64,000 nt of DNA from Porcincola intestinalis. GTDB taxonomy: Bacteria > Bacillota > Clostridia > Lachnospirales > Lachnospiraceae. A program made the translations under genes and the position numbers. Shown piece by piece: positions 51,650 through 60,862 of the stretch. The notes beneath the pieces were generated by a model that saw only the letters and a program-made list of their open reading frames with translations, made no database searches and was not told the origin of the DNA. The number at the start of each line of letters is the position of its first letter. The stretch's first letter is position 1. The stretch lies in assembly GCF_009696445.1 (NCBI RefSeq), contig NZ_VULZ01000006.1:62001-126000 (forward strand), written 5' to 3'.

Positions 51650-53634
51650 ACTGTATCTACCTCCGCCATGATCTGTCTGTTGGTGAATCCTTTCAGGTTC
51701 ATCGCGCCGGACGGGCATGCTACCGAGCAGGCACCGCAGCCCTTGCACAGAGCCGAGTTGACCGAAGCGATTCTTCTGGTCTCACGCAGACCATGATCAC
51801 GAATTTCCTTGTCGACATAAGTGATCGCGCCGTACGGGCAGACATTCGCGCAGACGGAGCAGCCGTTGCAGTACAGCTCATCCGGCTCTGCAATGCACGG
51901 ATTCGTCTTCAGCTTGTCCTTTGCAAGAAGGCCGACAACCTTGATGGCGGCCGCACCTGCCTGGGCAACTGTCTCCGGGATGTCCTTCGGACCCTGGACG
52001 ACACCGGACATGAAGACACCGGCGGTTGCTGCCTCAACCGGGCGAAGCTTTGCATGCGCTTCGTTGAGGAAGTTGTTGTTGTCGATGGAGAGCGTCAGCA
52101 TCGTCGCCAGCTTCCGGATATCCGGGTTCGGCTCGATCGCGCCTGCAAGGACAACCATGTCCGCATCGATCTCGACATCCTTCTGGTCGAGAAGGTCAAC
52201 GCCGTGGACATGAAGCTTTCCGTTCGGAAGCGGTGTCACCTTTCCGACATTGCCCTTGATGTAGTCAACGCCATACTGCTCGACCGCTCTGCGGTAGAAT
52301 TCATCAAAATTCTTTCCCGGCGTACGGACATCGATGTAGAACACATGGATGTTGGTGTCCGGATAGTGATCCTTGATCAGGATTGCCTGCTTTGCTGTGT
52401 ACATACAGCAGATCTTGGAACAGTAGGTCTTTCCTCTCCTGTCATCCGGCGCGCATCTGGAGCCGACACACTGGATGAAGACCATTTCCTTCGGCTGCTT
52501 ATGGTCGGACATCCTTTCAAGATGGCCGGATGTCGGACCGGCTGCGTTCATCAGTCGTTCCAGCTCGATGGAGGAAACGACATCCTTGCTCACACCGTAG
52601 CCGAGCTCGCCGAACTTGTGAAGATCGATCATATCGAACCCAGTCGCAACGACAATCGCACCGTACTTTTCCTCGATGATCTCGTCCTTCAGCTCGTAGT
52701 CGACTGCGTGGGACGGGCAGACCTTGGAGCAGATTCCGCACTTTCCGGTCTTGAAATGGATGCAGTGCTCCTTGTCGATGACCGGAACATTCGGAATCGC
52801 CTGTGCGAATGGAATATAGATCGCCGGTCTTGTATCGAGTCCTCTGTTGAATTCATTCGGAGTTTTTCTGGACGGACACTTGGATGTGCAGATCCCGCAG
52901 CCTGTGCAGTCCTCAGCCCTTACGGAACGTGAATGCTTTGTGATCTGGACTGTGAAGTTTCCGACGAAGCCGGATACATCCGTCACCTCAGAGTATGTGA
53001 AGATCCGGATATTCGGGTTCTGATTGACCTCTGTCATCCTCGGAGTGAGGATACAGGATGAGCAGTCAAGTGTCGGGAATGTCTTGTCCAGCTGACTCAT
53101 ACGGCCGCCGATGGACGGAAGCTTTTCAACGATGTCAACCTTGTATCCGGCATCCGCAATGTCAAGCGCTGTCTGGATTCCTGCGATTCCGCCGCCGATG
53201 ACCAGAGCGCGCTTTGTAACCGTGCTCTCGCCTTCCTGAAGCGGGCTGTCCAGATTGACCTTTGCGACAGCTGTCTTCATCAGCGTGATCGCCTTCGGTG
53301 TTCCTTCCTCCATATCCTTGTGGACCCAGGAACACTGCTCACGGATGTTGGCGATCTCTACCATGAACGGGTTGATGCCGGCCTTCTCGGCAACGGCACG
53401 GAATGTAGCCTCATGCATACGCGGAGAGCAGGAGCAGACCACGATTGCGGTAAGACCGTAATCCTTGATTGCCTGGGCGATCAGATTCTGACCGTTCTCG
53501 GAACACATATATGTGTAATCAACGGCATAGACCACGCCCGGCTCATGTTTGGCTGCCTCGGCGACTTTGGAAACATCAACCGTAGCGGCGATGTTTGTGC
53601 CGCAGTGACAGACAAATACACCGATTCTTTGCAC
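51640..53634 (-). CDS. hdrA: Heterodisulfide reductase subunit A, bifurcating flavoprotein
   Basis: 664 residues. The start (IGVFVCHCGTNI) and conserved CSENGQ and CSCSPRMHE lead to the FAD fold (LVIGGGIAGIQTALDIAD). Ferredoxin motifs follow: CTGCGICTSKCP, CGICSKVCP, and at the C-terminal end CNGCSVCANVCP and CKGCGACSVACP. HdrA holds the FAD at which electrons are bifurcated. Central to the Hdr-Flx unit. The sequence uses Cys, not Sec. Confidence 0.95.
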   Translation of the reverse strand: MQRIGVFVCHCGTNIAATVDVSKVAEAAKHEPGVVYAVDYTYMCSENGQNLIAQAIKDYGLTAIVVCSCSPRMHEATFRAVAEKAGINPFMVEIANIREQCSWVHKDMEEGTPKAITLMKTAVAKVNLDSPLQEGESTVTKRALVIGGGIAGIQTALDIADAGYKVDIVEKLPSIGGRMSQLDKTFPTLDCSSCILTPRMTEVNQNPNIRIFTYSEVTDVSGFVGNFTVQITKHSRSVRAEDCTGCGICTSKCPSRKTPNEFNRGLDTRPAIYIPFAQAIPNVPVIDKEHCIHFKTGKCGICSKVCPSHAVDYELKDEIIEEKYGAIVVATGFDMIDLHKFGELGYGVSKDVVSSIELERLMNAAGPTSGHLERMSDHKQPKEMVFIQCVGSRCAPDDRRGKTYCSKICCMYTAKQAILIKDHYPDTNIHVFYIDVRTPGKNFDEFYRRAVEQYGVDYIKGNVGKVTPLPNGKLHVHGVDLLDQKDVEIDADMVVLAGAIEPNPDIRKLATMLTLSIDNNNFLNEAHAKLRPVEAATAGVFMSGVVQGPKDIPETVAQAGAAAIKVVGLLAKDKLKTNPCIAEPDELYCNGCSVCANVCPYGAITYVDKEIRDHGLRETRRIASVNSALCKGCGACSVACPSGAMNLKGFTNRQIMAEVDTVCQ

Positions 53635-53650
53635 CTGATTTCACCTCCGC

Positions 53651-54043
53651 TTACTTTCTCTCTCTGCGCAGTACGCTGACGAGCAGCTGCTGCGGCATCT
53701 GTGGGTCGACCATAGCCGGAATCTGTTCCGGGTACAGGTGGGAACCGCCGCGCTGACGTATGACAGCCTGGCGGACACCATCGATGAGCTTGCCCGGCTT
53801 GACATTCCTCGGGCATCTCTCAATGCAGGTGGAGCACCCAAGGCATTCCCAGATCGTTGTGGAATTCATCAGCTCGCGGATCTCACCGTGAGCCATATAG
53901 CTCGGGAACTGGTGCGGCTTGATGTCCATCACATCGTAGGCCGGGCAGGAAGCAGAGCACTTGCCGCAATGCATGCACTTTGTCACATCGACTTCCGAGA
54001 TTGTGAGAATCTCGTCTCTGATCAATCTTTCATCAGGAGTCAT
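53651..54043 (-). CDS. hdrC: Heterodisulfide reductase subunit C
   Basis: 130 residues from the ATG at 54043, with AAGGAGG upstream. Two 4Fe-4S motifs, CMHCGKCSASCP and CLGCSTCIERCP, make up most of the protein. It carries electrons from HdrA to HdrB. Stands 2 bases after hdrB and 16 before hdrA. Confidence 0.93.
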   Translation of the reverse strand: MTPDERLIRDEILTISEVDVTKCMHCGKCSASCPAYDVMDIKPHQFPSYMAHGEIRELMNSTTIWECLGCSTCIERCPRNVKPGKLIDGVRQAVIRQRGGSHLYPEQIPAMVDPQMPQQLLVSVLRRERK

Positions 54044-54045
54044 CT

Positions 54046-54912
54046 TCAGGCCTCCTTTCCGGCTTCGTGCATACATGCACAGGAAACGCCGTCAAGCTCA
54101 GCTGGATCCGGCTTCGCTTCCAGAAGGTCAAGCGCCTCCGCGAGAACCTCGGTCATGTAGCGGACCGGGAGTTTGTCCGGCCCCTGGTACTGGTTCAGGT
54201 TGTACCAGCAGAGCGGACAGGCGGTGATCAGCTCCTCACAGCCGGCGTTCTTTGCGTCTGTGAAAATTTTGCCGACGAGCTTGTCGGAAAGTGCACGGTT
54301 TTCCATCGAACGGTAGCCGCCGCAGCATTCATTCCGCATCTGGTAACGGACCGGTGTCGCGCCGACAGCGCTGATGAAGTCTTCCATGATGGAAGGATTC
54401 TCCGGATCATCAAACTGAAGGATCTTTGACGGACGAAGCAGAAGGCAGCCATAGTACGCTCCGATCTTCTTCCCGGTCAGCGGCTTTGTCACCGCTTCCT
54501 TCACCTTGTCAAAACCGATCCGGTCGCGGAGGAGCTCCAGATAATGCAGAACCTTCGTCTCTCCCCTGTAGGGTTCATCGAACTGCGCGTAGTTGTTCGC
54601 ACGCGTCTGGATATCCGGAACATTGGCCATATCATCATTCACCCGCTTGATGACATGGTAGCAGGCGGAACAGACGGTTACGAGCTCCAGGCCATGTTCC
54701 TTGGCATCGTTCAGCGCCCTCACAGAGGACAGCTTGTTCCCGATCTCGTCAGAGCCAAGCGGATAGACACCGCCGCAGCACTGCCACATCTCCGGCTCGA
54801 CAAGCTCTGCGCCGAGCTTCGCCGCACAGGATCTGGCATAGCGGTCAAGATCCCTGGCCTTGGTCTTCAGCGTACATCCGGGGAAATAGCTGTATTGTGT
54901 GATTTCACCCAT
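54046..54912 (-). CDS. hdrB: Heterodisulfide reductase subunit B
   Basis: 288 residues. Two CCG domains are complete: C13, C45-C46, C81-C84, and the second with CLLL, CC and CPLC. They bind the unusual active-site clusters that split a disulfide in methanogens. No methanogen coenzymes are expected in a clostridium, so either another thiol-disulfide pair or direct electron passage to FrdAB is likely. First gene of the operon. Confidence 0.93.
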   Translation of the reverse strand: MGEITQYSYFPGCTLKTKARDLDRYARSCAAKLGAELVEPEMWQCCGGVYPLGSDEIGNKLSSVRALNDAKEHGLELVTVCSACYHVIKRVNDDMANVPDIQTRANNYAQFDEPYRGETKVLHYLELLRDRIGFDKVKEAVTKPLTGKKIGAYYGCLLLRPSKILQFDDPENPSIMEDFISAVGATPVRYQMRNECCGGYRSMENRALSDKLVGKIFTDAKNAGCEELITACPLCWYNLNQYQGPDKLPVRYMTEVLAEALDLLEAKPDPAELDGVSCACMHEAGKEA

Positions 54913-54991
54913 ATGTGCTGTCTTTCTCCTTTCTCATGATAAAAGCCGAACTGATTTTCAGACACCAGTCAGCTCCCTCAGTATCTTTTCT

Positions 54992-55020
54992 ATCGTACTC
55001 TCTCGCGGACTGATTGTCAA
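54992..55020 (-). promoter_or_regulatory. Promoter of the hdr-flx-frd-fum operon
   Basis: TTGACA and TACGAT on the minus strand with 17 bases between, about 80 bases before hdrB. Confidence 0.75.
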
Positions 55021-55031
55021 ATTTTTCACAG
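55014..55031. promoter_or_regulatory. Rex-like operator overlapping the -35
   Basis: CTGTGAAAAATTTGACAA on the minus strand differs at two of 14 defined positions from TTGTGAANNNNTTCACAA, the Bacillus-type Rex site. Rex senses the NADH/NAD+ ratio. Confidence 0.55.
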
Positions 55032-55049
55032 ACGTGAACGGACGTGAAC
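55031..55049. repeat. Tandem GACGTGAAC repeat upstream of the hdr promoter
   Basis: GACGTGAAC occurs twice with a 10-base period, one helical turn, immediately upstream of the Rex-like site. Such phasing suits a second regulator. Confidence 0.5.
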
Positions 55050-55103
55050 ATTCGGCATTCTCGTGTTGCCTGCGCCTCATGTGGGGCGTGTAAATAAAGT
55101 CCT

Positions 55104-55135
55104 GCCACCACTCGCATGCAGGCATGCGTGGCGGC
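55104..55135. repeat. Hairpin between recJ and the hdr operon
   Basis: GCATGC arms flank a 2-base loop and extend through 8 more pairs, with a 2-base bulge and a G-U pair on minus-strand RNA. CTTTATTTA follows on the minus strand, so it may end recJ transcription weakly. Confidence 0.5.
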
Positions 55136-55153
55136 GGACGATTGACACTGTAA

Positions 55154-56950
55154 TCATTTCATGTTTGTTATACATATCTGAATCTCTCTGTGTCCGCGGT
55201 ATTCATTCACCTCCGGATAGAAGGCAGCCGTCACACGCAGACTGTTGGGAAGGCCTGCCATCAGCTTCTTCACCTCATCCTCGCCGCCCTTTGCAGCGAG
55301 CCTTTGGAGCAGACTGTCCGCGTCACAGAAACAGACTGCGCTCATGCGCCGGGTACCGGATGCAACCGCAAGCTTCAGTACATTTCTTCGTTTTCCCAGC
55401 ACCCTGCAGGAAAGAAGAGAGAGGTTCTGCTCCCCGAATAGAGGACGCTCATTCCCTTTTCCAAAGGGCTCCAGAAGCTTCAGACTTTCAACAAGTTCCT
55501 CGGAAATGTACGAAAGCGGAAGTCTCGCGTCCAGCATGACTTTTCGCGCGAGATCCTCCTCTGTCAGTGTGCAGGCTGCATTGAGCCTTCTGCGGAAAGC
55601 GTCCAGCTTCTCTGCCCGGAGAGATAAACCGGCCGCCATCGGGTGACCGCCGAATTTTTCGAGCAGATCGCCGCAACCTACCAGCTCATCATACATCGAG
55701 TATTCCGCAATCGAGCGGCCGCTTCCCTTTAACAGGCCTTCTTCCTGGGCATCTGTCAGAATAAAGCATGGCTTGCCACTGCGCTCTCTCACTTTCCCGG
55801 CGATGATGCCCGCGATGGATTCGTGTGTCCCCGGCAGATAGATCACGAGGACCTTATCGGATGAAAGAGGTTCACTCTCTGCTTCCGCCATGGCCTGTAC
55901 AACTCCCCTGTCGGTCAGCTCCTTTCGCTCCTGGTTGAGGCTGCAGAGATGCTCTGCGAGCAGGCGGGCCTTCTGCGCGTCCCCGGATAGGAAAAGTGCC
56001 ACTGCCTCGTGTGCTGTCTCCAGTCTTCCGCCGGCGTTGATACAGGGGCCCAGTACAAAGCCGATGTGATAGGCCGAAAGAGCCCGACCCTGGAGCCCGC
56101 AGGCTGATATGAGCGCTCTCATCCCGATATTATCCGATTTTTCCAGGAGACGGAGCCCTGTTTTGACAAGAATCCGGTTCTCTCCCTTCAGGTCCATGAC
56201 ATCTCCGACCGTCGCAAATGCAGCAAACGGGAGAAGCTCCATTGTCAGCGGACAGCCTTCCGGAGATGGAAGGCCTCCTTTTGATGTCTGGAGGCGGGCT
56301 TCCATCATATAGAGGAGCTTCCACGCAACCCCTGCGCCGCAGAGTGCCTTGTTCGGATATCTGCAGTCGTGCAGGTTCGGATCGATGACAACATCTGCGG
56401 ATGGTTTCAGCCAGAGCCGGACGCCGTCCTCCTCCCGGTAAGGCTGCGAATGATGGTCTGTCACAATGACCGTCATGCCGGCGTCCTTTGCAAGCTGAAT
56501 CTGGGACAAGGCAGAGATCCCGTTATCGACCGTGATCAGTGTATCGATCCCATCCCGGATGGCCTCTTTCACCAGGCGGACATTGAGACCATAGCCGTCG
56601 GAAAGCCGCTCGGGAATATCATAGGAAACATCGCCGCCGAGGGCTGAAAGCCCCTCCACAAGGATGCAGGTCGCGCAGACACCATCGATATCATAGTCTC
56701 CGATGACACGGATCGGTTTATGCTGCCGGATTTTCTCCAGGATGATGTCCGACGCCCTGTCAATCCCATCCAGCCCGGCGGGACTGTCGAGATCCTGGAG
56801 CGACCCGTACAGATAACGTCCGGCATCCGCTTCGCTCTCAATTCCACGGTTCCGCATGACCCTTGCTGCCATCGGATCAATACCGAATTGCTTTCCCATT
56901 TTGATGAAATCTCCGGATTTCCGGATTTCGAACCATTTTTCCACTGTCAT
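55154..56950 (-). CDS. recJ: Single-stranded-DNA-specific exonuclease RecJ
   Basis: 598 residues. DHH phosphoesterase motifs DYDIDGVC, VTDHHSQ and the DHHA1 motif FGGHPMAAG are present, followed by the OB-type C-terminal part. It degrades DNA 5' to 3' in repair. AAAGGTGG abuts the ATG at 56950; the GTG at 56944 would have better spacing. Confidence 0.95.
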   Translation of the reverse strand: MTVEKWFEIRKSGDFIKMGKQFGIDPMAARVMRNRGIESEADAGRYLYGSLQDLDSPAGLDGIDRASDIILEKIRQHKPIRVIGDYDIDGVCATCILVEGLSALGGDVSYDIPERLSDGYGLNVRLVKEAIRDGIDTLITVDNGISALSQIQLAKDAGMTVIVTDHHSQPYREEDGVRLWLKPSADVVIDPNLHDCRYPNKALCGAGVAWKLLYMMEARLQTSKGGLPSPEGCPLTMELLPFAAFATVGDVMDLKGENRILVKTGLRLLEKSDNIGMRALISACGLQGRALSAYHIGFVLGPCINAGGRLETAHEAVALFLSGDAQKARLLAEHLCSLNQERKELTDRGVVQAMAEAESEPLSSDKVLVIYLPGTHESIAGIIAGKVRERSGKPCFILTDAQEEGLLKGSGRSIAEYSMYDELVGCGDLLEKFGGHPMAAGLSLRAEKLDAFRRRLNAACTLTEEDLARKVMLDARLPLSYISEELVESLKLLEPFGKGNERPLFGEQNLSLLSCRVLGKRRNVLKLAVASGTRRMSAVCFCDADSLLQRLAAKGGEDEVKKLMAGLPNSLRVTAAFYPEVNEYRGHREIQICITNMK

Positions 56951-56980
56951 CCACCTTTCTGCGTCTGATAAAACAAAGTC

Positions 56981-57035
56981 AAAAAAGGCCTGCGGCCTCC
57001 CGGTGCGTATGGCGCAGCGCGGGGGAGCCGCAGGC
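56981..57035 (-). terminator. Terminator of secDF
   Basis: GCCTGCGGC and GCCGCAGGC arms (57027-57035 with 56988-56996) and then six T on the minus strand. It lies 50 bases after the secDF stop. Confidence 0.88.
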
Positions 57036-57084
57036 TCATTCCAGCTGTCTACCGGCAGCCTGAAAATGATTTGTCAGTCAGGAT

Positions 57085-59340
57085 TCAGGACTGTGGGACA
57101 TGCTTTTTCTTTTTCTTGCTCGCAGTAATTTTGCCGGCTACCTTTGCAGCTGCAGCGGACTGCGCAGCTGCTTGGTCCTTCTTGTCCTTACGGATCCGCA
57201 TCGTGTACCACATCGCTCCGGTCAGGCACACGGAGGAGTACATTCCGGCAATGATACCGACGATCAGCGGAAGTGAGAATTCCTTGATCGAAGGCACACC
57301 GACGATGTACAGGAAGAAGACGGTGACAAATGTTGTCAGCGAGGTGTAGATGCTTCGCGTCATAGTGGAGGTGATGCTGTCATCTACCAGAGCCTCAAGC
57401 GATTCATACTTGTCGCGGCTCTTCAGATTCTCGCGGACACGGTCGAAGATGACGATCGTGGAGTTGATCGAATAACCGACGATTGTCAGCATAACCGCGA
57501 TGAAGGTACCGCCGACCGAGATCCGTGTGATGGCATAGCTTGCAAACACGACCAGCACGTCGTGGATCAGGGCGATGATTGCCGAGGAGGCAAAGCGCAG
57601 ATCCGAGAAACGGAACCAGATGTAGATCAGCATGCAGACGACCGCGATGATGACCGCAACGATTGCATCTCTTCTCATCTCATTTGAAACGGTTCCGGAT
57701 ATTGTTTCAAAGCTGATGGCCTTTGCCTGCTCACCGGCGTTGTCCTTGTACGTATCGATCGGGAATTCCTTGTCGAGAGCGTCGGAAAGCTTCTGGCGTT
57801 CGTCATTGCTCAGCGTGCGGGTCTTGAAGATGATTTCATTACCGCCGGCAACCTTCTGTGCCTGCACCTCTGCCTCCCCGATCACCTTCTGAATGACAGG
57901 CTTGATCTTTGTATCGATGGCATTGATGTCGTAGGAATCCTTGAACGTCACATCTGTGGAGGTGCCGCCGCGGAACTCCATCGAGAAGTTCAGAGCCCCT
58001 CTTCCTGCTGCATGGTTTGCGATGCAGGCGACAGGGCCGGTCAGGATTGCGATCAGAGCGACCGTGAAGAAAAGCTTCCTGCGCCCGACCATGTTGAGCC
58101 GCTTGATCGCGATCATCTTTCCGAAGTATTTCGGATCGGACATGCCAAGCGCGTAGAAGGACTTGACAATCCACTTGGACACGAAAAGCGCTGTAAACAT
58201 GGACAGGAAAATACCAAGTGCCAGGGATTCGGCGAAGCCCTTCACAGAGCCTGTTCCCATGATGTAAAGAACCAGGCATGCGATCAGTGTGGTGACATTG
58301 CCGTCGATGATAGCGGACAGGGCCTTGCGGAATCCGGTGTCAATGGCAGAACGGACAGAGTTGCCGTTTGCAATCTCCTCGCGGATGCGGGCATAGATGA
58401 TGACGTTTGCATCGACTGCCATACCGATTGACAGGATGACACCTGCAATCCCCGGAAGCGTCAGCGTCATGTCAAAGGCGTTCATGGCAACGAGATCCAG
58501 CGCTGTGTAGAGAAGAAGGGCGAAGGAAGCGACAATGCCCGGAACCTTGTAGGCAAGGATCATGATGATCATGACACAGATGACGCCGATGATGCCTCCG
58601 ATCAGAGAGGTCTTCAGAGCCTGCTGACCGAGCTGTGCGCCGACAACCTGCGAGCGGATTTCCTCCAGCTCCAGGGAAAGAGAGCCGATACGGATGGAAG
58701 AGGCCAGCTCCTTGGCGGAATCCAGCGTGAAGTTGCCTGAAATTTCGCACTTCCCGTCTGTGATGGCCTGCTGCACAACCGGGGAACTGATCGTCTCTCC
58801 ATCGTAGACAATGGAAATCGGCTTCCCGACATTCTTGGTTGTCGCATCGCTGAATGCCTTCGCACCTTTCTTGTCAAAGGTAACCTCGACAACGTATTTG
58901 GTGTTATTCATGTTGTCTCTGGTGGAAGCGGCTTCCGCAGACTCAATATGAGAACCGTCCAGAATTTCGGTTCCGTCCGAAAGCTCAAACTTCAGAGAGC
59001 CTGGTTTTCCCAGCTGGGCGAGGATCTCCTCTGCGTTGGAGACACCGGGAATCTCGATGTTGATCCGGTTCGATCCTTCCTGATAGACATGCGCTTCGGT
59101 CGAGATCGCGTCGACACGCTTCTGGAGCTTGTACACGGTGTCTGCCATGTCCTCGGCTGAAGGGTTGTCTTCCTTTGCCTGATAAGTGACAGACACGCCG
59201 CCCTCCAGATCAAGACCCAGCTTGATGTTTTTCATGGCACCTGTCCCGGTCGGTCCCCACCCGATAAACGCAGTGTAGAGCAGAAGGACCAGGGAAGCTG
59301 CCAGAAGGATCAGAATGATTCTTGCCTTCTTCTTGCTCAT
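57085..59340 (-). CDS. secDF: SecD-SecF fusion, protein export membrane component
   Basis: 751 residues from the ATG at 59340 (AAAGGAGT upstream). The SecD half (about 1-430) has LGLDLEGGVSVTYQ and the periplasmic P1 domain; the SecF half (about 450-735) has MEFRGGTSTDV. About twelve membrane helices are predicted. It uses ion flow to help pull proteins out through SecYEG. The fused form is common in Firmicutes. A Lys- and Ala-rich tail ends the protein. Confidence 0.95.
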   Translation of the reverse strand: MSKKKARIILILLAASLVLLLYTAFIGWGPTGTGAMKNIKLGLDLEGGVSVTYQAKEDNPSAEDMADTVYKLQKRVDAISTEAHVYQEGSNRINIEIPGVSNAEEILAQLGKPGSLKFELSDGTEILDGSHIESAEAASTRDNMNNTKYVVEVTFDKKGAKAFSDATTKNVGKPISIVYDGETISSPVVQQAITDGKCEISGNFTLDSAKELASSIRIGSLSLELEEIRSQVVGAQLGQQALKTSLIGGIIGVICVMIIMILAYKVPGIVASFALLLYTALDLVAMNAFDMTLTLPGIAGVILSIGMAVDANVIIYARIREEIANGNSVRSAIDTGFRKALSAIIDGNVTTLIACLVLYIMGTGSVKGFAESLALGIFLSMFTALFVSKWIVKSFYALGMSDPKYFGKMIAIKRLNMVGRRKLFFTVALIAILTGPVACIANHAAGRGALNFSMEFRGGTSTDVTFKDSYDINAIDTKIKPVIQKVIGEAEVQAQKVAGGNEIIFKTRTLSNDERQKLSDALDKEFPIDTYKDNAGEQAKAISFETISGTVSNEMRRDAIVAVIIAVVCMLIYIWFRFSDLRFASSAIIALIHDVLVVFASYAITRISVGGTFIAVMLTIVGYSINSTIVIFDRVRENLKSRDKYESLEALVDDSITSTMTRSIYTSLTTFVTVFFLYIVGVPSIKEFSLPLIVGIIAGMYSSVCLTGAMWYTMRIRKDKKDQAAAQSAAAAKVAGKITASKKKKKHVPQS

Positions 59341-59366
59341 TGGTATGACTCCTTTGCTTTTTATCT

Positions 59367-60746
59367 TTATGATTCCGGACTGCCCGCAAGGGCTGCCTTG
59401 ATCATAATGGCACATTCAACCCGCTTTCTCTCCAGCTCGCAGCCGATCTCGTATACATCATCAATCCGGCCATGGAAATTCCATGAATTCGATGCGCAGC
59501 CGCCGCTGCAATAGTACCGCGCAAAGCAGGTGCGGCATTCCTTTCTGGAATAGACATTGCAGCACTTGAAGCTGTCAACGATGTCCGTCCGGACAATGCC
59601 GTCTTTTACGTTGCCGAGGAGAAACTGCTCATTCCCGACAAACTGGTGACACGGGTACAGGTCTCCCCAGGGCGTGACACCAAGGTATTCCGTTCCGGAG
59701 CCGCAGCCGGAGAGGCGCTTGTAGACGCACGGACCGCCCGTCAGGTCAATCATAAAGTGGAAGAAGGTAAACCCTCTTCCCTCCTTCTCACGGCGGATCA
59801 TCTCCCGGGCCAGGAGGTCATACTGCTCCTTCAGAACCGGGATATCCTCCGGGCGGATGGCGTAATCCGCATCAGCCGGGGCGACAACAGGCTCCATCGA
59901 GAGCTGATCGAATCCGAGATCCGCAAAATGAATGACGTCCCTGGCAAAATCGAGATTGTAGTGTGTGTAGGTTCCACGGATGTAATACTGTTTTCCGAGT
60001 GCCTTTCTCTGTGCCGCAAACTTCTGGAACTTCGGGACGACCAGCTCATAGCTGCCCTTGCCGTTCCGGAACGGACGCATGTGATCATGAACAGCCTGCC
60101 TTCCGTCCAGACTCATGACAACATTGTCCATCTCGCGGTTGCAGAATTCCATGACCTCGTCGTTCAGAAGAACGCCGTTTGTCGTGATGGTAAAACGGAA
60201 GTGCTTGTCATGCTTTTTTTCAAGTGACCTTCCATATGCGACCAGCTTTTTGACAACCTCCCAGTTCATAAGAGGTTCGCCTCCGAAGAAGTCAACCTCC
60301 AGGTTGTGTCTGTTGCCGGAGTGAGCGACGAGAAAATCGAGCGCCTGACAGCCGACCTCATAGCTCATGAGCGCCCGTCTTCCGTGATATTCTCCTTCCT
60401 CTGCGAAACAATACCTGCACGCAAGATTGCAATCGTGCGCGATATTCAGACAGAGTGCCTTGACGACGGTCGGTCTGTTTTTGAAATCGATGACGGCGTT
60501 CTTGTAGACATCTTCTGTGAAGAGCTGACCGGCCGACTCAAGGCCGTGAATCTCCGAGAGTGCCTCCCGAATGTCCGAAGGGTCATATCTGTCCCCGAAC
60601 ATCCCGGTCAGCTCCTCGTCGGTCAGCGCTCTGTTTTTTTCAAGTTCAGCAATCAGCTGATAGCTGAGATCGTCCAGAATGTGAACGCTTCCGCTGTCTA
60701 CATCCAGGGCAATGTTATATCCGTTGTTGCGATACTGATGAACCAA
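59367..60746 (-). CDS. SCIFF peptide maturase (radical SAM, SPASM)
   Basis: 459 residues starting at TTG 60746, with AGAGGAG 9 bases upstream. The radical-SAM cluster cysteines are C106, C110 and C113 (CNLACRYC). The C-terminal SPASM part is Cys-rich (CGSGTEYLGVTPWGDLYPCHQF in part, CRTCFARYYCSGGC). It forms thioether bonds in the SCIFF peptide encoded just upstream. This pair is a marker of Clostridia. Confidence 0.95.
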   Translation of the reverse strand: MVHQYRNNGYNIALDVDSGSVHILDDLSYQLIAELEKNRALTDEELTGMFGDRYDPSDIREALSEIHGLESAGQLFTEDVYKNAVIDFKNRPTVVKALCLNIAHDCNLACRYCFAEEGEYHGRRALMSYEVGCQALDFLVAHSGNRHNLEVDFFGGEPLMNWEVVKKLVAYGRSLEKKHDKHFRFTITTNGVLLNDEVMEFCNREMDNVVMSLDGRQAVHDHMRPFRNGKGSYELVVPKFQKFAAQRKALGKQYYIRGTYTHYNLDFARDVIHFADLGFDQLSMEPVVAPADADYAIRPEDIPVLKEQYDLLAREMIRREKEGRGFTFFHFMIDLTGGPCVYKRLSGCGSGTEYLGVTPWGDLYPCHQFVGNEQFLLGNVKDGIVRTDIVDSFKCCNVYSRKECRTCFARYYCSGGCASNSWNFHGRIDDVYEIGCELERKRVECAIMIKAALAGSPES

Positions 60747-60778
60747 AAGCTTATACTCCTCTTCCCTGTTATCACAGA

Positions 60779-60813
60779 ACAGGCTGCCGCAGGTCCTATC
60801 TGCGACAGCCTGT
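60779..60813 (-). repeat. Hairpin between SCIFF gene and maturase gene
   Basis: ACAGGCTG and CGCAG pair with CTGCG and CAGCCTGT around a 7-base loop, with one mismatch. There is no T-run, so it may be an RNA-processing or stability element that lowers maturase expression against the peptide. Confidence 0.6.
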
Positions 60814-60862
60814 CATAATACATCTTGAATCAGCCTAGACTAGAATGGAAATGACGCTCCCG

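Noticed and set aside
51568-52932. A 454-codon + strand frame opposite hdrA
   Set aside because: Antisense to a clear HdrA; Cys- and Asp-rich composition mirrors the codons of the real gene.
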